This document shows, piece after piece, positions 43,120 through 54,362 of a stretch of 64,000 nt of DNA. Made by a program: the position numbers and the translations under genes. The first letter of the stretch is position 1; every line of letters starts with the position of its first letter. Source of the DNA: Acanthosepion lycidas (taxonomy: Eukaryota > Mollusca > Cephalopoda > Sepiida > Sepiidae); NCBI GenBank assembly GCA_963932145.1, contig OZ010573.1:91251387-91315386 (forward strand). The letters are read 5' to 3'. The notes below the pieces were generated by a model. The model was given only the letters and a program-made list of their open reading frames with translations. It did no database searches and was not told the DNA's origin.

Positions 43120-45935
43120 ATGTAAATGTTGTTTCATTAAGACGAATTATATATAAGTGTGTTTCATTAAGACGGATCAAAGTCAGCAGTAAATAAATCA
43201 GTGAAAATTTATTTATTTCTCTATTGTATCATGTTATTTAAGTCATGTTATTTAAATGGCAATTATGTGTGAAAAATAATATCGCCCAAACGCCCGCGAA
43301 ATCTGTAAGAAAAAGAAAAAAATCATTAGATTTTAAACTTAATTCACATTAAAATCATAACATTAAAATTATAACTTCGAATAAGGTTGTTTCAATTCAT
43401 TGGAAGACTTTGATATAATTGTGATAAGAAAGATATTGAAAAGCCAGAAATGTTGTCAGTTAGCGGAAATCTGAAAGAAAGGATATTTAAGGCAAGCAAT
43501 AAGTTGGCCGATCTCAAATAATGTTAACTTAATATGAAAATGAGAAAATTTAAAGTGTTCAGTATTGGTGAGAGAAAACTCTTTCTAAGAGATACAACTT
43601 CGAAAAGTCCGTCGTTAATTTCATGGCAAATGTTCAGATGGGATTCATTCTTTTGTTAAAACTGTTGATAATTATCTACTAAGATACACCCTACTACTAA
43701 CACGATATCAAGTCATCCTAATTTCCCCTGTATTACAAATGCAAAAAGTAATTTCCAATTTTGCGCAAGAATTAAAACCCTTGCTTCCCTGAACATTTCA
43801 CTCGTGACATTTTTCAAGTGTTAAGCATCGTATTTCCATCTTTATGCACATAACTTTTATTTCTTACTGTCTTTTCTTCCATTCATCTCACAAAACTCAT
43901 AATATTTTACCACTTTGTTGGTAATAAATCTCTAACTTATGTGCAACTCGAATGTTGCATGGTGTTCACTCAAATAGGTAAAAAAAAAAAATTCTTTCGA
44001 AAATATCAATATAAAGTTTATAAATATGAATATAAAGTTTCGAAATTTTTTTAAGTTCGGTTCATTTGCTATAACTTTTGGTTAGAAATGCCTCGCCATG
44101 TCTCTTAACTTTTGGGTTTGATCATAGCAATAAATCTCTTGAGATTTTTGCCACATTCACAGAAAGTTGTGTTTTTTTATTATTATCAATAAACAGTAAA
44201 GAAAACAAGTTGAAATAACTCATCCTTGAAGGAACTTGTTAGAAATGTAAGACGCCATGGGTTTCCAATGATGAAATACGCACAATGTTTGTCAGTTCTC
44301 GAGAGATTAACTGTACTAAGTCTTTGTCAGAGAACATAATTTGCGACAGACTTGTTGGAATTAATGAAATCCCGGCAATTTAGTTAGCTTAGATGCGCAA
44401 CGATAATGTCAAAAAGACTATCGATTTCGTAACACAGGATAGTAATAGATCATTATAAGTTTATTATTTCGATAGAACATTCTCTTGGATTTCTCGAGGG
44501 GAATAACCCGACAAAAGAGAACAACCAGACAACGGAATCATTCGCCCTCCGCTTCTTCTTCTTCTTCTTCTTTATTCTGATGCTTTCTGCATAGCTTGTC
44601 TTTTTGCTATATCAACTAATCCCTGTTCTGCCAATCATCTATATAAGTTCGTCATTATGTTAAATGCTGCTTTCATCTGTCCTTCCTGTCTTTAATATGT
44701 CCTGTGACTGTTAAATATATCAAGACTTCAGTATGCTTCCTACAAATGTCATCTGTCTCTTTGTGATGGAACCTGTAAGTATTCTTTTTGCTTACATTTT
44801 CTCTAAAACTTTGTTGCAGAATGCAAAGGCTAGGGTCATAATGGTCAGAATGTTCAGCGACTTCTTAGCGGGGCATTCTAACAGTGATGGTTTCTTTGTT
44901 TGAGTTTTAAATATAAGTCCAAAACGGCGTGAAATTTAATGAGGGTTTCAAGAATTCTGAAGGGTCGATATGCCTCCCACACCCAGGTTTGCGACAGGCT
45001 AATACCACCCGCGGAGGGACGCTGAGTCAACGTGCGACTTGCTATCCTGTCACGTCAATCCTCTTAGAATCCAAGCTGCTACTGTTTATAAAACGGATAC
45101 TAAAAGTAAATGAACGATTTCGTTGATTACTAACAGCGTAAGGATCCCGAGACGACACAGAACACAACAACTTACTCATTTCTCCCAGGTTCAATCGGTG
45201 ATATTCTCAGCACCTTTCCGCAGAACAAAATTCATGCTGCCTCAGTTCTCCCACATCTACGATGAGATGGTCCAGATTACACTGTAAGGATAATATGGAA
45301 GTGAATACAGGAAGGATTTCGGCGACGTTTATCGTTTTTCGACCCAATTTCTTGACAATAGTGTCTCGTGCATAATGAATATATAATTTGGATTAATCTG
45401 GTCAGGAAATTAACACTGTCTTAATTGTTAGAACATTAAAAAAGGTCACCTCCTTTTCTCTTTCATTTTGCTACCACAGGGTAAAATATAGAACAAATTC
45501 TATCACATATTCAAACAGAAAATTAGATAAGTGATATTGACAAAACTTAATGTTATAATTCCGTAAGACTATATTAAACAAATACGGAGAATTTCCTCTA
45601 AACTTCACATGCATAATAACAGAGCAAATAGTAGAAGGTTGTATCAGAATCGGGTATAATATTTATCGTAGAAACAGGTATATTGAATAAAATATCTCTC
45701 TTAAATAGATGAAATTTAATATTTTCTGCTGGAAATCCGAAACAAAAGAAAAATTATTTGGTAGTATTTTCATGACTCAAAACATACATGTTTCCACCTA
45801 TTTGACCAATTTTCATCAGCCTAATGCATTTTTCATGTTGAGTAGCACATTTTAAAAAAGCACGGATATCTACTTATAGACGTAAATAAGTGCACCCAAT
45901 ATAATGTAAAGTTTACTTTAAAGAGAACATACTTT
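43120..45935. other. Long stretch without recognised features
   Basis: AT-rich and mostly unique by eye. A (TTC)n run lies at about 44552-44571. A less AT-rich patch at 44930-45200 has a 65-codon frame of unknown nature. No family motif was found. Confidence 0.45.
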
Positions 45936-45939
45936 CTTG

Positions 45940-45940
<1 letters not shown>

Positions 45941-45995
<55 letters not shown>
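45941..45995. repeat. (TA)n microsatellite
   Basis: Pure TA run. Confidence 0.97.
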
Positions 45996-45996
<1 letters not shown>

Positions 45997-46039
45997 TCTG
46001 TACTAAGATATATATTTGCAGAAATATACAATATATATA

Positions 46040-46119
46040 TTAGGATGGTGCAAAAATAATGTCGTTTTCTCACATAGTAACATATGTGAGAAAACGACAT
46101 TATTTTTGCACCAACCTGA
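46040..46119. mobile_element. Mariner MITE (80 bp, TCTCACATAG stem type)
   Basis: Near twin of 19142-19221; left end TTAGGATGG, right end CCAACCTGA. Confidence 0.93.
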
Positions 46120-46210
46120 TATACGATTTCGTCGGCTAAGATAAGTTTTCCTTTTTTCTTTATTCACATTGTCCTTTTACAGATATACTCTATCTGAAAT
46201 GCTACCTATC

Positions 46211-46215
<5 letters not shown>

Positions 46216-46266
<51 letters not shown>

Positions 46267-46316
46267 GAGAGAGAGCAAGAGTGAGAGAGAGAGCAAGAGT
46301 GAGAGAGAGAGCAAGT
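46216..46316. repeat. (TA)n then GAGAGAGCAAGAGT minisatellite
   Basis: TA run followed by GA-rich units GAGAGAGAGCAAGAGT repeated about three times. Confidence 0.95.
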
Positions 46317-46370
46317 GAAAGACAATTAGTCCGATCGATATATCTATCTATCTACTTATTTACATACTCT

Positions 46371-46625
46371 TAAAATAAACGCCAAGTGAAAGAGTCGAAA
46401 TGTCGCCTCGTAAAAGATAAGCAGCAAGTGGTTAAAACTGGAAATTCATTCAAATATAATTTATTCCTATTTTGCACATATTTTAATCATCCAATTTCAC
46501 AACTCAAATGAATTTATTAAAAGAATACAGCGTCCCTGCCATCCCACCCGAGGCGAGTTTGCGATATTAATAGATGAATGGAATAACTTGCCCCTGTTTC
46601 CATAGATAATCCGATGGAAAAAATC
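46371..46625 (+). repeat. Dispersed repeat family P, copy 1
   Basis: About 93% identical by eye to 51447-51655 over landmarks such as CGCCAAGTGAAAGAGTCG, AAAAGATAAGCAGCAAGT and TTATTAAAAGAATACAGCGTCCC. Its right end, GAATGGAATAACTTGCCCC, is repeated alone at 49446-49495. Confidence 0.85.
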
Positions 46626-46767
46626 TGTTGGCCATGGCTTCAATGAAGAGAAAGTAAACTGTTGGTTGACTGAGCTAAAATATTTGACGTGTCTCTTAAG
46701 GACGTTGATGATCAAGAATCTCCACAATTTTATGTTATTTTCAAGCAATTAATAAATTTTATTTTTT

Positions 46768-47085
46768 TTATTATATCTCCTAAAGTGTTCTTTTTTGTTA
46801 TCTCTCCTAAACACTTTTCGGCAATCGATTTACTTTGTAAGCCCTTAATAATTTTTGTCTTTTTGCTATCTCTCCTAAACTCTGTTGTACTATCGATTTA
46901 ATTGGTAAGCTTTTAACAAATTATGTCTTTTTGTTATCTCTCCTAAACCCTATTCTGGCATCCATTTAATTTGAAAGCTTTTAACAAATTATGTTTTTTT
47001 GTTATCTCTACTGAACCCTGTTCTGCCATCTATTTAATTTGTAAGCTCTTAATAAATTGTCTTTTTTTTTATCGCTTCTTGCCGC
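46768..47085. repeat. 68-bp tandem repeat, at least four units
   Basis: ATCTCTCCTAAAC-type landmarks at 46800, 46868, 46936 and 47004 are exactly 68 bp apart; 47071 follows after 67. The unit includes CTGTTCTGCCATC(C/T)ATTTAATTTG and AAGCTTTTAACAAATTATGTC. Confidence 0.93.
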
Positions 47086-47613
47086 TGTTCTTGAAGCTCG
47101 TCATCTTGGTTATACAGTTACATCCTTACGTCCATTTTTGCCTTCAATCTATCCTGTGAGTATCAAATTCTCCAAAATCATTTTTATCACTTTTTACCTA
47201 GAATTTTCAACTGTCTTTTTATCCTGTTAATTATAAGTGTCCTTTAGGTTTCCATTTTCTTCGACATTTATCACGCGTCGATCCATGATAATCTCAGCAT
47301 CCTCTCGTAGAACGACATTTCTTTTGCATCATGTCTCTGCTTTATACGTGAACTGATTGTCCAGTATTCAGTACCATATGGGCTGACTGATATTACGTAG
47401 CAGTTCAGTAATTGTTACTTTGTTTCTTACGATTTTTTTCTATTTCTTAATATTTTGCTTAGCTTTTGGAAGGCATCTTTCGCTATCCCATTGCGCCTTC
47501 AAATTTTAGTGAAAGACTTCTCAGATATTTAAATTATACTTGTTTTATTTCAGTATCATTAATTTGCAATTTGCATGTTGTTCTGTTCCTTTCGCAAACA
47601 ACTATAAATTCTG

Positions 47614-47971
47614 TCTATATTCTGTCTAAAATGGTTGCTGAAGACATTAAGTTTATAATACCCAGAAATTCATACACAGATGTCCACAGTGGATAAAGGC
47701 GTTATTTAGATCCAGTGACAGAACCCAAAGAGTGTGAGTTCAATACCCGGTTAAGGCAGTGGAGAACTTTCAGAGGGAAAATTAGCAGGAAATAACTGAC
47801 ATCCATTAAACATGGCACGTGGAACTAGAACAGTCTACCCCAGTGAGCGAAATAAAGGGTTCAGTTCGACATTCCAATCACCTTAAGAAGGCCGGAGCGT
47901 ACAACGGCCGAAACGTTGTAATAAATATGGCGACAAAGATGAGGACAATAGTCCGAATAATGTAAATAATG
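47614..47971 (+). mobile_element. Penelope-derived short element with 14-bp duplication
   Basis: Flanked by AACTATAAATTCTG (47600-47613) and AACTATAAATTCAG (47972-47985). It starts inside the Penelope 3' region (TTTATAATACCCAG) and contains a tRNA-like part (CACAGTGGATAAAGGCG; GTGAGTTCAATACCCGGT) and the hammerhead-like core with stem II GGCCG...CGGCC. It ends ATGTAAATAATG. It matches the tails of both Penelope-like copies near 55 kb. Confidence 0.85.
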
Positions 47972-48139
47972 AACTATAAATTCAGAATTCTCGCGATTGG
48001 TCTTCAGTCCTTTCTTTTCGTTTTCCTTCTGTAGGAATTCTTGTAGTTTCCTTTCTTTGTCTTCTATCAAAACTGTGTCAGCTGCATATCTTATGCTGTT
48101 AAAATTATGTATATTTACTGAATTGCAATAAAGAAGCAC

Positions 48140-48825
48140 CAGACAGGAATCTTATATCCAAGTTGATGGAAACATATCAGCAACCAGATTCTCTATATGT
48201 TCGGCGACAGTTAGGCAAACGAGACAGAAATGAAGAAAGAATATAATTTGTAGAACAAAACTGTCTGGAATGTGAAAGAAAATCGTTAAAACAGGCATCT
48301 CTAGAGATTTATATTTTTATAGTTCTTTTTATATGTACAAAAGTATTTAAAATCCTACAGGGACATCATAAAACTCGATGTTTCCTGAAAATTAGCTAAC
48401 GATTTGAAAGCAAATGAAGTACTACATTAAGTGAGCATCTCTAAGTTAAACGTATGATATCAATAAAGATGAAAATTTGATTCTAAAAAGTAATTTACAG
48501 TAGTTAATATAGATCAAAATTGAATTGACCTGCTAGTCCGGCTAGTGTTAGAGGTGCTTCAGGGGCCTATTCAACATAATCCCGATAATCGAGGTGAAAT
48601 AATGCGGAGTTGGAATAATGGATTAGGCTATTCATTGTAATAAATAAATCACTTCAAATTTGATGATGATGTCAAGATAAAGATATTTAATGGGTCATTG
48701 CTAATGTTCGGGCCCGATTTTCATTGCCTTTAATTTTTTAATCGGGCACGGACTTTTGAAATGACTGCAATTACTAAAGATTACTAAATATTTTTTATTA
48801 TTAAACATGACTAAATGTTTACACG
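48140..48825. other. AT-rich stretch, nothing recognised
   Basis: No feature could be supported. Confidence 0.4.
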
Positions 48826-48827
48826 AT

Positions 48828-49045
48828 ACAAAGGCCAAGAGCCACTCAAGATAGAGGTTTACTATCTGAGGTTTTTAAATGTACGTAAGAGAAGTAAGTA
48901 AGTGCAAGTTATGAGGATATGTAAGAAAGATAATTCTTGACTATAGACTTAAAGTGGTTTTGTCGTGCTAATTATCCGCTCGGGACTCGATGTAGCATTT
49001 CTCGAGAAGAACCTGTCTAAGGGAACATTTCTTCTTACCAATGCC
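48828..49045 (+). repeat. Dispersed repeat family K, copy 3
   Basis: CCAAGAGCCACTCAAGATAGAG and TGCAAGTTATGAGGATATG follow copies 1 and 2 with many changes. Confidence 0.5.
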
Positions 49046-49107
49046 CAGGTATATTGTAAGGACTTACAATAATTCTATTGTAAGCATTTACTTTAATTTT
49101 ATAGGAA

Positions 49108-49330
49108 AGGAATGTTTGGTGGGGTTTGTTTAACGTCATATCAACTCGTCATAAGACATTTAATGCAGAAATTTAATTTCCTTTTGAGCTTTTTTTACTT
49201 ATTTTTTTTTACTATTAAAATGTATTTCTGGAAACGTTTACTATTAAAAAGAAATTATTTTTATATTTTCATTGTTTTGACCCAATTTGGTGGGGGGTTC
49301 ATTATTTGACTACAGGATTTAAAGAAGACC
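49108..49330 (+). repeat. Dispersed repeat family G, copy 3
   Basis: GTTTGGTGGGGTTTGTTTAACGTC, CATAAGACATTTAATGCAGAAATTTAATTTCC and TATATTTTCATTGTTTTGACCCAA parallel 51665-51850. Confidence 0.7.
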
Positions 49331-49445
49331 AATAAGTATCATCCTGGTGAATATGTTAATGCCTGACAATGTTTCTTCAAATTCTTTTAAGGCAACGATT
49401 GCACACATTTAAAAAAAAGTAAAAAAGAAAATGAAAACAAAGAAA

Positions 49446-49495
49446 TGAATGGAATAACTTGCCCCTGTTTCCATAGATAATCCGATGGAAAAATT
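49446..49495 (+). repeat. Repeat family P, right end only
   Basis: GAATGGAATAACTTGCCCCTGTTTCCATAGATAATCCGATGG is identical to 46575-46617. Confidence 0.85.
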
Positions 49496-49640
49496 ACGTT
49501 CAATTATTAAACGAGAAGAATATTTACGGAAAAAAAGATTTCTTCGGGTTAATAAAAACTTTTGCAAGTAATTCTAAATTCCAAAGAGTAGAAAATAAAA
49601 CTTGATAACGTCAAGGATTGGCAGACTGTTGAGGATGATA

Positions 49641-49714
49641 TTAGGTTGGTGCAAAAATAATGACGTAATAATGTCGTTTTTTGACGTATTTTTAACGTCA
49701 AAAAACGACATTAT
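49641..49714. mobile_element. Mariner MITE, right end truncated
   Basis: Left end TTAGGTTGGTGCAAAAATAATGACG and stem are intact; it stops after AAAACGACATTAT. Confidence 0.88.
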
Positions 49715-49743
49715 ATCAAGGATCCGATATTAACATATAAAAT

Positions 49744-49748
<5 letters not shown>

Positions 49749-49807
<59 letters not shown>
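49749..49807. repeat. (AAT)n microsatellite
   Basis: Pure trinucleotide run. Confidence 0.97.
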
Positions 49808-49824
49808 GGATCTGTTACAATTTT

Positions 49825-50060
49825 TTTGGACTACACAATACACACAGACAATCAAATCTAACCGTCCAGACATTGTTATTAGAGACCGCAAACAAAAGTC
49901 CCTGCAGTCCCTTGAAGATCTTCAAAAAGCTAACAAAATACAAGGACCTTGAGATCGATATCTAAAAAATGTGGCACATGGGAACATCAGCAATCCTTGT
50001 TGTAGTTTGAGTCCTCGGATTGGTTGGAAAAGATTGCAGCACACTCATATAAGGGATTCC
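49825..50060 (+). pseudogene. R2/R4/NeSL-group LINE endonuclease end
   Basis: DYTIHTDNQI and NRPDIVIRDRKQK (restriction-like endonuclease RPD motif), then LTKYKDLEIDI, KMWHMGTSAILVVV and VLGLVGKDCSTLI follow the order seen at 6.9-7.4 kb. At least two frameshifts and two stops. It begins directly after the (AAT)n run. Confidence 0.72.
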
Positions 50061-50064
50061 TAAA

Positions 50065-51165
50065 AGCCCATGCCTTAAAGAAAGACAAGAAAAATTGTTC
50101 TCACGCGTACAGTCCACCCCTTACGAAGGGATTTAACTATGTAAAATGTGTGTGTGCGTGTGGCTGTGTTTTTTTTTTTTTAATTGGTCAGTGGAAAATG
50201 TCATGATGCATTTTCTAATCTTCGGTCACTTGGCGGGACTTGGAAAGATCCGTGTACAGACGAGAAATCAAAGGATATAAAGTACTAATAATATGTTTGT
50301 TTTTTAATTATATGAAATACTGTGCTATATATTTCTGTGGCCTGTATATGTATTTGGAATACATTAAAAAATCAAAAAAAATCATAAAAGTTTGAATAAT
50401 AAAAGTTGTCTCCTCTCCAAAACAATTCGTTATCAATGTTTGAAACATGATATAATACTATAAATATATTTTGAAAATGTTATCAAGCTGAAAAAATTAC
50501 TTATTTTTACTAATACTAGAGAGAATGTAAAATTTGGATGGGTTCTGTCTGAAGGATACATAAGAAATTGGAAATTGTAGCGAAAAGATTAGTGATGATT
50601 ATTTACGTGAATGTACGATGAGTTAAGTAAATGTCATGAGGGTGAAACCAAACATATCCCCTTCCAAAATTTTTAACCTTTTCCACGTTTTATTATATGG
50701 ACCAATTAAAACTGAACTTAAAATCAGGGATTAATTATAACATTTTAAATAGAGTTCAGGCAAATAATATAGGTTTCTATCAAAAACCCGCTGACAATTA
50801 TAGAATTTTTTAAATTAAATACAGGATAAATTATAGGTTCCTATCTCTAACCACTTCATGCCCATTGTCCACAAATCTGGAGAGCTGACATTGCTGAGGT
50901 AACTAATAAATATCGGGACTTTCACACCAATTTTATTTGTAAAAAAAAAGATACGTATAATAAAAACTATCTGAAAGCATTATTTATTTATTTCTTTTAC
51001 CAATATAAAGTGTAAGATATTTTGTTGGTCTTCTTAGTGGATATACTTGCAATATGAGGTATATTTATCTTTGAATAACTATTTCTATAGATCTCTATCG
51101 TAAACAAAATTTTAAACATATATAAAAGGCACTATATATGAATAAAAATGACAATAGGAAAACTA
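50065..51165. other. AT-rich stretch, nothing recognised
   Basis: Short TGTGTGTGCGTG run at about 50148-50160; no other feature. Confidence 0.4.
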
Positions 51166-51167
51166 GT

Positions 51168-51212
51168 AATTGCTGACGCGTTTCGTCCAATGTGGACTTT
51201 ATCCACGCAAAA
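51168..51212 (-). ncRNA. Degenerate hammerhead-like motif
   Basis: The minus strand reads TTTTGCG (stem I), TGGATAA at the CUGAUGA position (three core bases changed), stem II GTCC-ACATT-GGAC, GAAAC, GC, GTC (minimal stem III and cleavage triplet), then AGCAA pairing with stem I. This is the minimal type reported for Penelope-like elements. The core changes make it inactive. Confidence 0.5.
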
Positions 51213-51446
51213 TACAAAATGAAATTAATTGAACAAGGTAACTAATAAAAACAAAAACAGAATGTTCCTAGTAACTTGAATGTAAAGAAAAAGGCACTAT
51301 GTTCAGAGTGAGATGATGCGAAAAATTTCAACCTTAATTAAAGCAGAATCAATATTTCTTAGCTATTACTTGTATTTTCTAACGATTTGATTGTGAATAC
51401 TAAAAATGTTCTTTTACCTAATTTCGACGATTCAAATTAAATACGC

Positions 51447-51655
51447 TTAAAATAAACACCAAGTGAAAGAGGCGAAATGTCCCCACGTAAAAGATAAGCA
51501 GCAAGTAGTTAAAACTGGAAATTCGTTCAAATATAATTTTATTCTTATTTTGTCCATATTTTAATAATCCACTTTCACAACTCAAATGAATTTATTAAAA
51601 GAATACAGCGTCCCTGTCATCCCACTCGTGGCGAGTTTGCGATATTAATAGCTGA
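51447..51655 (+). repeat. Dispersed repeat family P, copy 2
   Basis: Same as 46371-46625 up to GCGATATTAATAG(C/A)TGA, where similarity stops. Confidence 0.85.
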
Positions 51656-51664
51656 TAGGAACAG

Positions 51665-51985
51665 AACGTTTGGTTTGGTTTGTTTAACGGCACATCAACT
51701 CCTTATGGGTCATTTAATGCTGAAAGTTAATTTCCTAGGGAGCTTTAGTATTTTTTTTTTTTTTACTATTAAAACCTATTGCTGGAAATGTTACCTTTAT
51801 TTTTATACTTTCATAGATTTTGGACCCCAAGTTTGACGGTTCACAGTTTGTCCATCGGTGCTACCTCGGGTCAGGACGTTAGAACAACAGCAATCCATAG
51901 GTGGTTCTATGCGACTCAACGTCCCTCTGCCAGTGGCCATGCTGTCGGATGTAGTTTATCGTTATACATAAGACGTAGAAAGTTC
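51665..51985 (+). repeat. Dispersed repeat family G, copy 4
   Basis: Starts GTTTGGTTTGGTTTGTTTAACG and includes CATCAACTCCTTATGGGTCATTTAATGC, TTTTTATACTTTCATAG and GGATGTAGTTTATCGTTATAC. Confidence 0.72.
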
Positions 51986-52054
51986 TTGAACAAAATATCA
52001 ACAAAACTATAAACGGGAAACGCGCGCATATATCTTTGTTTTTTGTGCGTTTGC

Positions 52055-52055
<1 letters not shown>

Positions 52056-52100
<45 letters not shown>
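52056..52100. repeat. (GA)n microsatellite
   Basis: GA run with two AAAG/ACAG interruptions. Confidence 0.95.
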
Positions 52101-52101
<1 letters not shown>

Positions 52102-52104
52102 TAA

Positions 52105-53455
52105 CGCATTAATAAAGGCAAAAGATTTCGACTTAGAATTACATTTGCTTGCGTTTATGTGGGATAATATATTGTGCATATATTAAGTCTGATTTTGAGG
52201 TGAATTTTCTGACAAAACTGACTAGAATAAATTCATCCGAAACTTTTACTTCCTTCATGGTCTTTTTCACCATGTCTTTCCAGAAGTTGAACTTATGATA
52301 AAAATGTCCAAATCAGAAAATATTATGTGAAAATATAATGAAACCAGGGATTGCACTTATTCTAATTCTATAATAAAATTTCAGGCTATGGTATTTCTAA
52401 ATGTTATGATGTTTTGTAACACGCTGACGTGTGTTGAAATCCTTGCAGTATTTAGTATTGCTGAAGTTATCACCTTCATATTTTATCGAAATTTACAAAC
52501 TCTACGTTTCATTCAATTTTGCAAACCAATAAATGGGATTTCAATAAAATGATTTGCATTGAAAATACTTTGACAAAACCCCGATTTTGTAGTTTAATAA
52601 TTTCTTTAATTTTATAAAACTTCAAAGTAAACAGTATTTTTTAAGAAAATTTATTTTTCCTTTTTAAAAGCAAAGAATAAATTCTTAGGATTTCTTACTC
52701 TTGAGCATGCAACATAAAACGGGCCATGCGTAAATATTTATTTCTGGAACCAAATTCCAACTTTTTGAAGCGTTTGTCCATGTGATTATTTATAATTCTA
52801 GCAAGCGTAGGGCAAACTGGAAACTGCATTTTTATATACCCAAAAACTTACAGGAAAATATTTTTATTAAATAAATATTTCTTATTTTAATCATTAAATT
52901 GTTTTGAAAATAGTGTGCGTATTTTGTATGTTACATAATAAAACTATAATTTTTTTCCAAAAAATTAATGAAAATTTATTGTACTGATCTACGCATCTTA
53001 GTAAAAACCAATTTTATTTGTACCGCTTTACCTGTTTTCACGTCTCCCCACAATCTGTTTCGATCAGTCAATGTATGGCTATTTTAGACGGAGTGAGGTA
53101 CGGACTAACGGAAGTCAAAGAATTTTATATGGAGAGTATTTAAGTAAGGCCAAGATTGCATGCATTAGCTGTAGTTTTTTCCAATAATTTAAGATATTAC
53201 AAAGTCAAGATATTAACCAAAAAAACATCGAACCATGTTCTTAAATAGCGTCGATATTACTAGACCCGTATCTGGATATTATGGATGGCATCCAACTTGT
53301 TCAGAAATATCTAAACTCTCAATCAATGATGACTTCAAGCAGCATAGATCTTCAAGAAATCTCACAGACTAACTTTATAGACTCAGAATCAAAGAACTTT
53401 AACAAATAACAGAAATCATATCTCTTGAATACTGACAACGATAGAGAGGCAAATT
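52105..53455. other. AT-rich stretch, nothing recognised
   Basis: No coherent frame or repeat was found. Confidence 0.4.
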
Positions 53456-53467
53456 ATTGAATTTAAG

Positions 53468-53659
53468 CCTACTACTAGATTGGCAATTAGGTTTCATCGT
53501 TTTACTGTTGAAATAACTAGATGTAACCGCAATATCTTTTCTGAAATTTTATTTTCACGCATTTCTTGCCTGTGGAATTATCTCCCGTTTCTTTGCTTCC
53601 TTGACACCTCCAATTTTCAAAAGTTTAAATGCAGCATCAATCCCTATCTATCTTCTTAA
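53468..53659 (+). pseudogene. CR1/Jockey-like LINE 3' coding end
   Basis: A single open frame reads TTRLAIRFHRFTVEITRCNR, ILFSRISCLWNYLPFLCF and NFQKFKCSINPYLSS then stop, the best-preserved copy of this end in the window. Upstream coding sequence is missing. Confidence 0.75.
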
Positions 53660-53714
53660 GTGATTTTGATAGCTCTGTTTTTACGGTTTACATGTTATTT
53701 AAATCCAGAATATA

Positions 53715-54362
53715 TTTTTAATTCTGCTTATATTTCTGAGATAAGATATTATGTACAGTATTTACATTAGTCGGACTATTGTCCTCATCTTTATCGGCAT
53801 ATTTGTCACAACGTTTCGGGCGTTGTACGCTCCGGCCTTCTTCAGGTGGTTGGAATTTCGAACTGAACCCTTTATTTCGATCACTGGGGTAGACAGTTCT
53901 AGTTCCACGTGCCATGTTTGACGGATGTCAGTTATCAATTATCTCCTGCTAATTTTTCCTCTGAAAGTTCTCCACTGCCTTAACCGGGTATTGAACTCAC
54001 TTTGGGTCCCTGTCACTGGATCTAACCAACGCCTTTATCCACTGTGCCATGTTGACATCTGGGTATGAATTTCTGGGTATTATAAACCTAATGTTTTTTC
54101 GCAACCGTTTTTTACCAGTGCTCATATTGCAATTTTGTTATCATTGCTTTTCTCTAACACTCGTTATTACTGGTTCCCATATTGTATTTATTTCTATGCT
54201 TGGTCGGCTCAGGAGATTTTTGTGGCCTAGCATATGTGCTGATTCCTTCAGTTTACGAATTTTCTAATGGTATTCCCTGTCTGTGATCTCAACATGATCC
54301 CACGGGGGACGGTTATCTCCCTTCTCTCTCCATATGTGGTCAGCCACGCCTGATGTTTCTTC
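53715..54362 (-). mobile_element. 3' tail of the minus-strand Penelope-like copy
   Basis: It holds the remaining endonuclease codons after a stop at 54363, then the tRNA-like part (54050-53985, minus strand) and the hammerhead-like core (CTGAAGA 53845-53839, GAAAC 53817-53813). It ends at ATGTAAATACTGT near 53755-53740. It mirrors 56215-56640. Confidence 0.8.

Larger units (their letters stand above)
46690..48135 (-). pseudogene. RTE-like LINE remnant, split by a Penelope-derived insertion
   Basis: Order on the minus strand: SIRYAADTVLIEDKERKLQE (catalytic YADD changed to YAAD, about 48060-48110), KKGLKTNRENSEFIV (about 47985-48025), then an insertion at 47614-47971. The LINE then resumes with FIVVCERNRTTCKLQINDTE and FKYLRS (about 47500-47612), a YWTISSRIKQR segment with FYERMLRLSW (about 47280-47385), and KLWRFLIIN at the C-terminus (46700-46740). 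Confidence 0.78.
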
